Assembly (NCBI RefSeq): GCF_036345995.1
Contig: NZ_CP107796.1
Span: forward strand, 3,224,001 to 3,288,000
DNA length: 64,000 nt
Direction: 5' to 3'
From: Streptomyces sp. NBC_00557
GTDB lineage: Bacteria > Actinomycetota > Actinomycetes > Streptomycetales > Streptomycetaceae
Positions 54,821 to 64,000 of this stretch are shown here, one piece after another; positions within the stretch are counted from its first letter, which is position 1; each line of letters begins with the position of its first letter. The position numbers were made by a program, and so were the translations under genes. The notes beneath the pieces are model-generated. The model was not told where the DNA came from, ran no database searches, and saw only the letters and a program-made list of their open reading frames with translations.

Positions 54821-56527
54821 CTACAGCGGCACGATGTCCGGGGCTCCGAGCCGGGCCGCGTCCGCCGTGAGGTCGTCGGGCTGGCGCTGGGACTCGCGCT
54901 CGGCCTCGACCCGTTTCTCGTAGTGCTGGATCTCGCGCTCCGTCTGGTCCTTGTCCCAGCCGAGGACCGGCGCCATCAGCTCGGCCGCCTCGCGGGCGCT
55001 GCGGGTGCCCCGGTCGAAGGTCTCGATGGATATGCGGGTGCGGCGGGTCAGGACGTCGTCCAGGTGCCGGGCGCCCTCGTGCGAGGCGGCGTACACCACT
55101 TCGGCGCGCAGATAGTCGTCGGCGGCCTGCAGCGGTTCGCCGAGGGCGGGGTCGGCGGCGATGAGGTCCAGGACCTCCTCGGCCAGGGAGCCGTACCGGT
55201 TCAGCAGGTGTTCCACGCGGGCCACGTGCAGTCCGGCGCGGGCGGCTGTCCGGGCGCGCGCGTTCCACAGCGCGTGGTAGCCCTCCGCGCCCAGCAGCGG
55301 GGTCTCCTCCGTCACGCAGTCGGCGACCCGCATGTCCAGGCCGTGCACCGCCTCGTCGACCGCGTCCTTGGCCATCACCCGGTAGGTGGTGTACTTGCCG
55401 CCCGCCACGACCACGAGTCCCGGCACCGGGTGGGCGACCGTGTGCTCGCGGGACAGCTTGCTGGTGGCGTCGGACTCGCCGGCGAGCAGCGGGCGCAGCC
55501 CGGCGTACACGCCCTGCACGTCGTCGCGGCCGAGGGGCACCGCGAGCACCGAGTTGACGTGCTCCAGCAGGTAGTCGATGTCGGCGCTGGAGGCGGCCGG
55601 GTGGGCCTTGTCCAGGCTCCAGTCGGTGTCGGTGGTGCCGATGATCCAGTGCCGGCCCCAGGGGATGACGAAGAGGACGGACTTCTCGGTGCGCAGGATC
55701 AGGCCCGTCGTGGAGTGGATGCGGTCCTTGGGCACGACCAGGTGGATGCCCTTGGACGCGCGGACGTGGAACTGGCCGCGCTCCCCCACCATGGCCTGGG
55801 TGTCGTCGGTCCACACACCGGTGGCGTTGACGACCTGCTTGGCTCGGATCTCGTACTCCCCGCCGCCCTCCACGTCCCGCACCCGGGCGCCGACCACCCG
55901 CTCGCCCTCGCGCAGGAACCCGGTCACGCGCGCGCGGTTGGCCGCCTTCGCGCCGTACGACGCCGCCGTGCGCACCAGGGTGGCGGTGAAACGGGCGTCG
56001 TCCATCTGGGCGTCGTAGTACTGCAGGGCGCCGACCAGGGCGTCCTTCTTCAGGCAGGGGGCGACCCGCAGGGCCTGGCGGTGGGCGAGGTGGCGGTGCA
56101 GGGGCAGGCCCCGGCCGTGTCCGCGCGCCATGGACATCGCGTCGTACAGGGCCACGCCCGAGCCCGCGTACAGCCGCTCCCAGCCCTTGTGCTGCAGCGG
56201 GTACAGGAACGGCACCGGCTTGACCAGGTGCGGGGCGAGCCGCTCCAGGAGCAGGCCGCGCTCCTTCAGGGCCTCGCGGACGAGCGCGAAGTCCAGCATC
56301 TCCAGATAGCGCAGACCGCCGTGGATGAGCTTGCTGGACCGGCTGGAGGTGCCCGACGCCCAGTCGCGGGCCTCCACCAGGCCGGTGGACAGGCCGCGGG
56401 TGACGGCGTCCAGCGCGGTGCCGGCGCCGACCACTCCCGCGCCGATCACCAGCACGTCCAGCTCCCGCTCCGCCATCGCCGCCAGTGCCTCGGCGCGCTG
56501 TGCCGGGCCCAGAGTCGCTGTCCTCAC
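54821..56527 (-). CDS. glpD: glycerol-3-phosphate dehydrogenase
   Basis: A 568-residue FAD enzyme that oxidises glycerol-3-phosphate to dihydroxyacetone phosphate at the membrane and passes electrons to quinone. FAD binds at VLVIGAGVVGAGTALDA; SSRSSKLIHGGLRYLE, IIGTTDTDW and VVAGGKYTTYR are family signatures, and the C-terminal helical domain is complete. The start is GTG with GGGAGG four bases upstream. It stands alone between the kinase cluster and a repeat-rich gap, with its own terminator. Confidence 0.95.
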   Translation of the reverse strand: MRTATLGPAQRAEALAAMAERELDVLVIGAGVVGAGTALDAVTRGLSTGLVEARDWASGTSSRSSKLIHGGLRYLEMLDFALVREALKERGLLLERLAPHLVKPVPFLYPLQHKGWERLYAGSGVALYDAMSMARGHGRGLPLHRHLAHRQALRVAPCLKKDALVGALQYYDAQMDDARFTATLVRTAASYGAKAANRARVTGFLREGERVVGARVRDVEGGGEYEIRAKQVVNATGVWTDDTQAMVGERGQFHVRASKGIHLVVPKDRIHSTTGLILRTEKSVLFVIPWGRHWIIGTTDTDWSLDKAHPAASSADIDYLLEHVNSVLAVPLGRDDVQGVYAGLRPLLAGESDATSKLSREHTVAHPVPGLVVVAGGKYTTYRVMAKDAVDEAVHGLDMRVADCVTEETPLLGAEGYHALWNARARTAARAGLHVARVEHLLNRYGSLAEEVLDLIAADPALGEPLQAADDYLRAEVVYAASHEGARHLDDVLTRRTRISIETFDRGTRSAREAAELMAPVLGWDKDQTEREIQHYEKRVEAERESQRQPDDLTADAARLGAPDIVPL

Positions 56528-56628
56528 GCTGCCTCCCGCTGTCGCAGACTCGCTCGCGTCGGCCGCACCCGGTGGGCGAAGCCCGGATCATTCCCGTTCA
56601 CCAGGCGGTTCGCCTCCGGGGCGCCTCA

Positions 56629-56696
56629 GCCGGTGCCGGGAGGCCGAACGTGCTCAGCGCTGCGCGCCTCCGCGCGTTCGGCCTCCCGGCACCGGC
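56629..56696. repeat. 22-bp perfect inverted repeat upstream of glpD
   Basis: Arms at 56629-56650 (beginning GCCGGTGCCGGGAGGCC) and 56675-56696 are exact reverse complements, with a 24-base loop. It lies in the 435-base gap between glpD and the dehydrogenase-like gene, neither of which ends here, so it is not a terminator of a known gene. Confidence 0.8.
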
Positions 56697-56699
56697 GCG

Positions 56700-56739
56700 C
56701 CCCTTCGGCTCACTCTCTGCCTCTTCGGCTCACTCTCTG
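56700..56739. repeat. two tandem copies of a 20-bp unit
   Basis: CCYCTTCGGCTCACTCTCTG occurs at 56700-56719 and 56720-56739, directly next to the long inverted repeat. The remaining sequence to 56962 is relatively AT-rich and probably holds the promoter of the next gene. Confidence 0.7.
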
Positions 56740-56962
56740 CCTCATGCCCAAATTCTGACCGGATCGCCCGACTTCAGCCACCACGGCAGCCGAACCTGTG
56801 GACAACGCGCACGCAACTCGCGCAGAACCCTTCGGAAGACACACGAACACAATCACACATAACAGTCATATGGGTATCTAGCCTGGCATCGCACTCGCTC
56901 ATCTCGCCCACAGCGGTTGCGCAACTGTCCCGCTTCGGCTATCGGGAAGGACGGCCCACGCC

Positions 56963-58171
56963 ATGCCCGCAGACCTCGCCGTCATCGGACTCGGCCCCTA
57001 CGGCTTGCCGCTCGCCCAGGCCGCAGTCGCCGCAGGCATCTCCACCATCGGCTACGCCACCGGACCCGAGGCGGGCTCGCTCAGCCCCGCCGAGCTGCGC
57101 CGGATGCACTCGGGCGGATTCCGGCCCGGCACCGACCCGGCCCAGCTCGGGCGGGTGCGCACCGCGGTGATCTGCGCGCCGACCCCCCGCGGCGCCGACG
57201 GCGGACTCGACCTCGGCCAGGTGGAGGCGGCCGCCCGTGCCCTCGCCGAGCGGCTGCGCCCGCACACGACGGTCATCCTTGAGTCGCCGGTGCTCCCCGG
57301 CACCACGGAGGACTTCCTGCGCCCCCTGCTGGAGAAGGGCTCGGGGCTGCGCGCCGGGCGCGACTTCCACCTCGCCTACTCGCCCAGCCGGGTCGACCCC
57401 GGCAACCGCGACCACACCCCCGCCGGCACGCCCAAGGTCATCGGCGGCCTCACGCCCGCGTGCACCGAGTCGGCCGCCGCCTTCTACGCCCGGCTCACCG
57501 ACAAGGTGGTACGCGCGCGTGGACTGCGCGAGGCGGAGACCGTGCAGCTGCTGGAGACCAACTTCCGGCACGTCAACATCGCGCTCGTCAACGAGATGGC
57601 CGTGCTCTGCCACGAGCTGGGCGTCGACCTGTGGGACGTCATCCGGTGCGCCGAGACCAAGCCCTTCGGCTTCCAGGCGTTCCGCCCCGGACCCGGCGTC
57701 GGCGGGCACGGCGTCGCGCAGGACCTGACCGGCCACGCCACCCGCACCCTGCGCATGGTGGAACTGGCCCAGCAGGTCAACAGCCGGATGCCCCGCTACG
57801 TCGTGCAGCGCGCCGCCACCCTGCTCAACGAGCACGGCAAGTCCGCCCGCGGCGCGCGCGTGCTGCTGCTCGGCGTCACCTACAAGCCCGACCTCGCCGA
57901 CCTGCAGGGCACTCCGGCCCAGGAGATCGCGGTCCGGCTGATGGAGCTGGGCGCCTCGGTGAGCTACCACGACCCGTACGTGGCCTCCTGGACCGTCCTG
58001 GACCGTCCGGTCCCGCGCGCGGACTCGTTCTACGAGGCCGCCGCCGTGGCCGACCTGACGATCCTGCTCCAGCAGCACCGGACGTACGACCTGCAGGGGC
58101 TGTCGGTGAAGGCCCAGCTGCTGCTGGACACCCGCGGGGCCACGCCCACGGGGGCGGCACACCGGCTCTGA
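56963..58171 (+). CDS. UDP-sugar dehydrogenase homologue lacking catalytic residues
   Basis: A 402-residue protein with the full fold of nucleotide-sugar 6-dehydrogenases (UDP-GlcDH/WecC): NAD loop VIGLGPYGLPLA (7-18), central domain, and C-terminal domain (LLGVTYKPDLADLQGTPA). The catalytic cysteine of the GGHC motif is Gly250 (GVGGHGVAQD), and the usual Lys and Asn of the K-x3-N motif are Gln195 and Thr199. Two-step oxidation of a sugar to an acid should not be possible; it may bind nucleotide sugars in a regulatory role or do other redox work. GGAAGGA lies 11 bases before the ATG. Confidence 0.88.
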   Translation: MPADLAVIGLGPYGLPLAQAAVAAGISTIGYATGPEAGSLSPAELRRMHSGGFRPGTDPAQLGRVRTAVICAPTPRGADGGLDLGQVEAAARALAERLRPHTTVILESPVLPGTTEDFLRPLLEKGSGLRAGRDFHLAYSPSRVDPGNRDHTPAGTPKVIGGLTPACTESAAAFYARLTDKVVRARGLREAETVQLLETNFRHVNIALVNEMAVLCHELGVDLWDVIRCAETKPFGFQAFRPGPGVGGHGVAQDLTGHATRTLRMVELAQQVNSRMPRYVVQRAATLLNEHGKSARGARVLLLGVTYKPDLADLQGTPAQEIAVRLMELGASVSYHDPYVASWTVLDRPVPRADSFYEAAAVADLTILLQQHRTYDLQGLSVKAQLLLDTRGATPTGAAHRL

Positions 58172-58344
58172 GCCCGGGCGGTGCCGCCGGGCCCCGCCCG
58201 GTCACGAAGGGAAAACGGCCGAGGGCGTTGTCGTCCCCGGCTGTTAGTCTCCCCCGGACTCGCGGCACACGCGCGTGCCGGGGTTTCGTCGTTTCCTTGG
58301 TCAGTTGTGATCCGTACCGGATCCATATCGGGGGGTTTTCTGTC

Positions 58345-58887
58345 ATGAGCCAGTCAGTTCCGCCGGCGCAGCCGCCGCAGCCGGGTCCGGTCGACGGCAA
58401 CCCGTACGCCGAGCAGGCCCCGGCCGGCGCGCCGTACCCGCCGCAGCCCGGCGCCTACGCCCCGCCGGCGCCGGCCGCCGCGGCCCGGAACAACGCCGTT
58501 CTCGGCATCGTCGCCGCGGTCGTCGCCGCCGTGGTCACCGCCGCGCTCTACGGCCTCGTCATCGGTGCCACCAAGCACGAGATCGGCTACGCGGCCGTCG
58601 GCGTCGGTTTCGTCGTCGGTCTCGCGGCCGGCAAGGCGGGCGGCCGCAACCCGGCCCTGCCCGTCGTCAGCGCGATCCTGGCGCTCGGCTCGGTGTACGT
58701 CGGCCAGCTGGTGGGTGAGGCCGTGATCGGCGCCGACCAGCTGCACGTGAGCTTCAGCGAGCTGTTCTTCCAGCACATCGACGTGGTCCAGAAGGTGTGG
58801 AAGGAAGACGCCGATCCGCTGACCTTCCTGTTCTTCGCCATCGCCGCGTTCGCCGCGTTCTCCGGCGCCAAGAAGGCCGCCGCGTAA
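58345..58887 (+). CDS. membrane protein with Pro-rich N terminus
   Basis: A 180-residue protein: a Pro/Gln/Tyr-rich cytoplasmic tail (1-48), then hydrophobic segments (VLGIVAAVVAAVVTAALYGLVIG; YAAVGVGFVVGLAAGKAGG; LPVVSAILALGSVYVGQLVGEAVIG), and a last one (LTFLFFAIAAFAAFSGA). The segment pattern and the GKAGGRN loop recall small conserved streptomycete membrane proteins; I know no function. GGGGGG lies nine bases before the ATG, and a strong terminator follows. Confidence 0.82.
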   Translation: MSQSVPPAQPPQPGPVDGNPYAEQAPAGAPYPPQPGAYAPPAPAAAARNNAVLGIVAAVVAAVVTAALYGLVIGATKHEIGYAAVGVGFVVGLAAGKAGGRNPALPVVSAILALGSVYVGQLVGEAVIGADQLHVSFSELFFQHIDVVQKVWKEDADPLTFLFFAIAAFAAFSGAKKAAA

Positions 58888-58903
58888 CGCCTTCCCGCAC
58901 GCG

Positions 58904-58942
58904 ACAGGGGCCCGGCCACCTCCTCGGTGGCCGGGCCCCTGT
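58904..58942. terminator. bidirectional terminator between the membrane protein gene and guaB3
   Basis: A perfect 17-bp stem (58904-58920 with 58926-58942; ACAGGGGCCCGGCCACC on the left) and a TCCTC loop, between two converging genes. Confidence 0.92.
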
Positions 58943-58954
58943 GCGTCGTCCGCG

Positions 58955-60079
58955 TCAGCGGCGGTGCTGGCTGTCCGCGACCGTCACCTCGACCCGCTGG
59001 AACTCCTTCAGCTCGCTGTAGCCGGTGGTGGCCATGGCGCGGCGCAGGGCGCCGAAGAAGTTCATCGAGCCGTCGGGGGTGTGGGACGGGCCGGTGAGGA
59101 TCTCCTCGATCGTGCCGACCGTGCCCAGGTCGACCTTCTTGCCGCGGGGCAGCTCCTCGTTGACCGCCTCCATGCCCCAGTGGTGGCCCTTGCCGGGGCC
59201 GTCCGTGGCGCGGGCCAGCGGGGAGCCCATCATCACCGCGTCCGCGCCGCAGGCGATCGCCTTGGGCAGGTCGCCGGACCAGCCGACGCCGCCGTCCGCG
59301 ATCACGTGCACGTACCGGCCGCCGGACTCGTCCATGTAGTCACGGCGGGCGGCCGCCACGTCGGCGACGGCCGTGGCCATCGGGACCTGGATGCCGAGGA
59401 CGTTGCGCGTGGTGTGGGCGGCGCCGCCGCCGAAGCCCACGAGCACGCCCGCGGCGCCCGTGCGCATCAGGTGCAGGGCCGCCGTGTAGGTGGCGCAGCC
59501 GCCGACGATCACCGGGACGTCCAGCTCGTAGATGAACTGCTTCAGGTTCAGCGGCTCGTGCGAGGACGAGACGTGCTCCGCGGAGACCGTCGTACCGCGA
59601 ATGACGAAGATGTCCACGCCCGCGTCCACGACCGCCTTGGAGAACTGGGCGGTGCGCTGCGGGGAGAGCGCGGCGGCGGTGACCACACCGGAGTCGCGCA
59701 CCTCCTTGATGCGCGCGCCGATCAGCTCCTCCTTGATGGGCGCCGCGTAGATCTCCTGCAGACGGCGGGTGGCGTGCTCGGCGGGCAGCTCGGCGATCTC
59801 GTCCAGCAGCGGCTGCGGGTCCTCGTACCGCGTCCACAGGCCCTCGAGGTTGAGCACGCCGAGGCCGCCCAGCTCACCGATGCGGATCGCGGTGGCCGGG
59901 GAGACGACCGAGTCCATGGGGGCGGCCAGGAAGGGCAGCTCGAAGCGGTAGGCGTCGATCTGCCAGGCGATCGAGACCTCCTTCGGGTCCCGCGTACGGC
60001 GGCTGGGGACGACGGCGATGTCGTCGAAGGCGTACGCCCGGCGGCCGCGCTTGCCGCGCCCGATCTCGATCTCAGTCAC
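58955..60079 (-). CDS. guaB3: GuaB3 family IMP dehydrogenase-related protein
   Basis: A 374-residue TIM-barrel protein related to IMP dehydrogenase and GMP reductase but without CBS domains. The barrel pieces PFLAAPMDSVVSP, VIADGGVGWSGDLPKAIACGADAVMMGS are intact. In the loop that normally carries the catalytic cysteine (SICTTR in GuaB) it reads GGGAAHTTR, with His222 in place of Cys. A cyanobacterial GuaB3 has been reported as a GMP reductase; whether the actinobacterial form has this activity is open. The GTG at 60079 has AAAGG eight bases upstream. It follows guaB after 124 bases. Confidence 0.92.
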   Translation of the reverse strand: MTEIEIGRGKRGRRAYAFDDIAVVPSRRTRDPKEVSIAWQIDAYRFELPFLAAPMDSVVSPATAIRIGELGGLGVLNLEGLWTRYEDPQPLLDEIAELPAEHATRRLQEIYAAPIKEELIGARIKEVRDSGVVTAAALSPQRTAQFSKAVVDAGVDIFVIRGTTVSAEHVSSSHEPLNLKQFIYELDVPVIVGGCATYTAALHLMRTGAAGVLVGFGGGAAHTTRNVLGIQVPMATAVADVAAARRDYMDESGGRYVHVIADGGVGWSGDLPKAIACGADAVMMGSPLARATDGPGKGHHWGMEAVNEELPRGKKVDLGTVGTIEEILTGPSHTPDGSMNFFGALRRAMATTGYSELKEFQRVEVTVADSQHRR

Positions 60080-60203
60080 GTCTGTGGCCTTTCCCTGATG
60101 CGTTGCAGCGCCTCCCAGTATCGCCGACGGGTACGGCAACGGCGGCCCCGGATGCTCCGGAAGCCGCCGTCGATGCCCGTCACGCGCGCGTGGGGACGCC
60201 GTC

Positions 60204-61751
<1,548 letters not shown>

Positions 61752-61875
61752 CTAACGGGAAGCATCGTCAGCACATTCCACGGTACGGGGTGACTTCAGG
61801 CTTCGTATGTTCGTACGGAAACGGACCGCACACCTGTTCAACAAGGGGAGCAGCTCAGGCCCCACGCACGGGGCG

Positions 61876-62553
61876 TCACTGCTCGGCGAGCGCGCGCAGG
61901 CGGCTCAGCGCCCGGTGCTGGGCGACCCGGACCGCGCCGGGTGACATTCCCAACATCTGCCCCGTCTCCTCCGCGGTCAAGCCCACGGCGATGCGCAGCA
62001 GGAGCAGCTCGCGCTGGTTCTCGGGGAGGTTGGCCAGCAGCTTCTTGGCCCACTCGGCGTCGCTGCTGAGCAGGGCGCGCTCCTCGGGTCCGAGGGAGTC
62101 GTCCGGGCGCTCCGGCATCTCGTCGGAGGGGACGGCCGTGGAACCCGGGTGGCGCATGGCGGCGCGCTGCAGGTCGGCCACCTTGTGGGAGGCGATGGCG
62201 AAGACGAACGCCTCGAAGGGGCGGCCGGTGTCGCGGTAGCGGGGCAGCGCGAGCAGGACGGCGACGCAGACCTCCTGGGCGAGGTCCTCGACGAAGTGAC
62301 GCGCGTCGCCCGGCAGCCGGGACAGCCGGGTGCGGCAATAGCGCAGCGCCAGCGGGTGGACGTGGGCGAGCAGATCGTGCGTGGCCTGCTCGTCCCCGTG
62401 GACGGCGCGATGGACGAGTGCACCGATCGCCCCGTGGGCCGTGCCCGCCTCGTCGTCGCGCATCGGTCCATGGTGCCTTGTGGCCGTCCGGTCCGTCGCA
62501 TTGTGCTCGTGGTTGTGCACCGAAGCGTTATGAGCAGGTGCGCCGGCACTCAT
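61876..62553 (-). CDS. sigD: ECF sigma factor SigD
   Basis: A 225-residue sigma-70 family ECF factor with region 2 ([18 protein letters not shown] ... [19 protein letters not shown]) and region 4 ([39 protein letters not shown]). No anti-sigma gene is visible beside it. The position next to guaB/guaB3 matches sigD in both S. coelicolor and M. tuberculosis. The start at 62553 has GGGGAGGG nine bases upstream; an ATG 30 codons later (62463) gives the conserved core and is possible. Targets are unknown. Confidence 0.9.
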   Translation of the reverse strand: MSAGAPAHNASVHNHEHNATDRTATRHHGPMRDDEAGTAHGAIGALVHRAVHGDEQATHDLLAHVHPLALRYCRTRLSRLPGDARHFVEDLAQEVCVAVLLALPRYRDTGRPFEAFVFAIASHKVADLQRAAMRHPGSTAVPSDEMPERPDDSLGPEERALLSSDAEWAKKLLANLPENQRELLLLRIAVGLTAEETGQMLGMSPGAVRVAQHRALSRLRALAEQ

Positions 62554-63511
62554 TTCCTGCGCCCTCCCCTTCCGCTCGACCGACTCGTCCCCGAGAGACT
62601 CCACATCTCAAGGATGCGGCATCCGCGCGGAAACGAGCAGCGCCCGTCCGGCGGGCCCCCTTGTGCGGCGCCCGCCGAGGGATCCCGCGCCCTCTCACGC
62701 CGGGGGCGGGCACGGCCCCGCCCCGCGCGTCCCGGCCGTCACCGAGCCGCGCCCACCACGGGTGTTCACGGCGCGCGCGTCCGGCGCCGCGCCCGGCGGG
62801 CGCTGTGCCGTGCGGTGCCCCGGATGTGATCGGGTCCACCTCCGGGCCCGTCCCTCGCGGCCGCCGCACGGCCGCGTCCGAGCGCAACCGCGACACCCGG
62901 TACGGCATTTCACCGCCGCCCGCCGGGGCCGAGAGCACCGCCGTCGGGGCCGTCGGTGCGCCGCCGCACGCGAACAGGATGCGCGGGGCGCGCCCGTGCG
63001 CCGACGGAGCATGGGGACATGAGAAGGTGCGGCGCGCGCGTGCCCCGAACGCGTGGCGGCCCGCCCTCCTGGCCGGGCCGTGCTCCGCCCGTGCAGGCCA
63101 CGCTTCCGCCCGAGCCGCGCAGACCCGGGGCCGGCCGTCGGGGGCGCGGGGCCGCAGGACGGGCCGTCCGCTGCCCGCCCGGGACACATCGGCACGCCAC
63201 CGGCACCGAGGACGCCGCCGGCCCGGGGCGCCACCGGGACCGGCGCACCGCTGCCGAGCACGTCGGCGCGCAGCGGGATACGACCCGGATCCACCGATAC
63301 GCCCACCGGAACCGCGGAGCGTGTGCGTCCGCCCCGCATCCGGCAAGGGCCCGGCGCGCACGCCGCCACGCTCCGGGCGCCCGGCACGGTGCCGTAACGC
63401 CCTCGTGCTCGGGTCGGCGGGCAGGCCGGAAGGTGGACCCGCTGCTGCCGGGGAGGCGGACGCGCGCCCGGTGCCGGGCGGTCCCGCCTGCCCCGCAGGG
63501 CTGGGCACCGC
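62554..63511. other. 958-base gap between sigD and bldM without a recognisable gene
   Basis: Very GC-rich, with open frames on both strands but no ribosome sites, conserved motifs or normal Streptomyces amino-acid mix in any of them (all are Arg/Ala/Gly/Pro dominated). It must hold the sigD promoter and the 3' end of the bldM transcript. I can assign nothing further. Confidence 0.5.
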
Positions 63512-64000
63512 CTACCGGACCAGTCCCCAGCGGAAGCCGAGCGCCACCGCGTGGGCCCGGTCCGAGGCGCCGAGCTTCTTGAACAGGCGGCGCGCGTGCG
63601 TCTTGACGGTGTCCTCGGAGAGGAACAGCTCGCGGCCGATCTCGGCGTTGGAACGGCCGTGGCTCATGCCCTCCAGCACCTGGATCTCACGCGCGGTGAG
63701 CGTGGGCGCGGCGCCCATCTCGGCCGAGCGCAGCCGGCGCGGGGCCAGCCGCCAGGTGGGGTCGGCGAGGGCCTGCGTCACCGTGGCCCGCAGCTCGGCG
63801 CGCGAGGCGTCCTTGTGCAGATAGCCCCGGGCGCCGGCGGCGACCGCGAGGGCCACGCCGTCGAGGTCCTCGGCGACGGTGAGCATGATGATGCGCGCGC
63901 CGGGGTCGGCGGACAGCAGCCGGCGCACGGTCTCGACGCCGCCCAGGCCGGGCATGCGCACGTCCATCAGGATGAGGTCGGAGCGGTCGGCGCCCCAGCG
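63512..64000 (-). CDS. bldM: BldM (WhiK) orphan response regulator, C-terminal part (window edge)
   Basis: The last 162 codons of bldM are in the window; the start lies beyond 64000. BldM is an atypical NarL/FixJ regulator of aerial growth and sporulation that works as a homodimer or with WhiI and is not controlled by phosphorylation. Visible are the receiver part (LILMDVRMPGLGGVETV, AGARGYLHKD) and the DNA-binding domain (LTAREIQVLEGMSHGRS; LSEDTVKTHARRLFKKLGAS). The neighbourhood sigD-guaB fits the S. coelicolor order. Confidence 0.95.
   Translation of the reverse strand, partial: RWGADRSDLILMDVRMPGLGGVETVRRLLSADPGARIIMLTVAEDLDGVALAVAAGARGYLHKDASRAELRATVTQALADPTWRLAPRRLRSAEMGAAPTLTAREIQVLEGMSHGRSNAEIGRELFLSEDTVKTHARRLFKKLGASDRAHAVALGFRWGLVR

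Noticed and set aside
57490..57515. TTGTCGGTG on the minus strand inside the dehydrogenase-like gene
   Set aside because: The -10 at the proper distance is missing (GTAGAA) and no gene start follows, so it is a chance match.
62528..63508. 326-codon minus-strand frame between bldM and sigD
   Set aside because: Arg/Ala/Gly/Pro-dominated shadow composition, no ribosome site and overlap with the start of sigD.

Overview
The base composition, the gene content and the presence of bldM and icmB mark this window as a Streptomyces chromosome (very high GC, GC-rich third codon positions, GTG/TTG starts, several leaderless messages). The gene order matches, from memory, the S. coelicolor segment from about SCO4813 (purN) down to SCO4768 (bldM), reversed here. 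This is conserved core chromosome: I see no insertion sequence, integrase, prophage, tRNA or CRISPR array.

Layout. 1-6 kb: start of purN, a membrane protein, a PerM-like membrane protein and sucD/sucC, an arrangement also seen in mycobacteria. 6-10 kb: two low-complexity secreted proteins. 9.8-18.5 kb: a divergent five-gene locus (VWA protein, DUF5682 protein and MoxR AAA+ ATPase on the minus strand; SWIM zinc-finger protein and DUF5691 protein on the plus strand). 18.8-29.3 kb: a cobalamin-binding mutase subunit (icmB), a lipase, an M23 endopeptidase, the helicase gene pcrA, and two NlpC/P60 cell-wall hydrolases, the first behind a c-di-AMP (ydaO-type) riboswitch. 29.3-36.7 kb: a PspC-type sensor kinase/response regulator pair with a divergent PspC membrane protein, DoxX, a membrane protein and a class II aldolase. 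36.9-44 kb: a flavin-fold protein, guaA, chorismate mutase behind an apparent attenuator, a ChoD-like GMC oxidoreductase and a succinate-semialdehyde dehydrogenase. 44-54.6 kb: five consecutive Ser/Thr-kinase-like genes, one a pseudokinase. 54.8-64 kb: glpD, a degenerate UDP-sugar dehydrogenase, a membrane protein, guaB3, guaB, an ECF sigma factor (sigD) and the end of bldM.

The strongest candidate for an undescribed system is the five-gene MoxR/VWA locus. Its short divergent control region carries a 14-bp inverted repeat whose arms are the upstream halves of two back-to-back promoters of the actinobacterial RecA-NDp (PafBC) DNA-damage class. The plus-strand copy matches TTGTCRGTG-N8-TANNNT exactly and the minus-strand copy has one mismatch. 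The only other perfect copy I found lies in front of pcrA, a repair helicase, which serves as an internal control. The locus therefore looks like a DNA-damage-inducible AAA+/VWA machine of unknown function; a similar gene set exists in E. coli (yehL, yehM, yehP, yehQ; from memory).

Other points: a leader peptide rich in Phe/Tyr codons followed by a 14-bp terminator upstream of chorismate mutase; a pseudokinase with a several-hundred-residue insertion; a UDP-sugar dehydrogenase that has lost its catalytic Cys, Lys and Asn; and several tandem-repeat blocks between genes. All coordinates come from reading the sequence; no database search was run.
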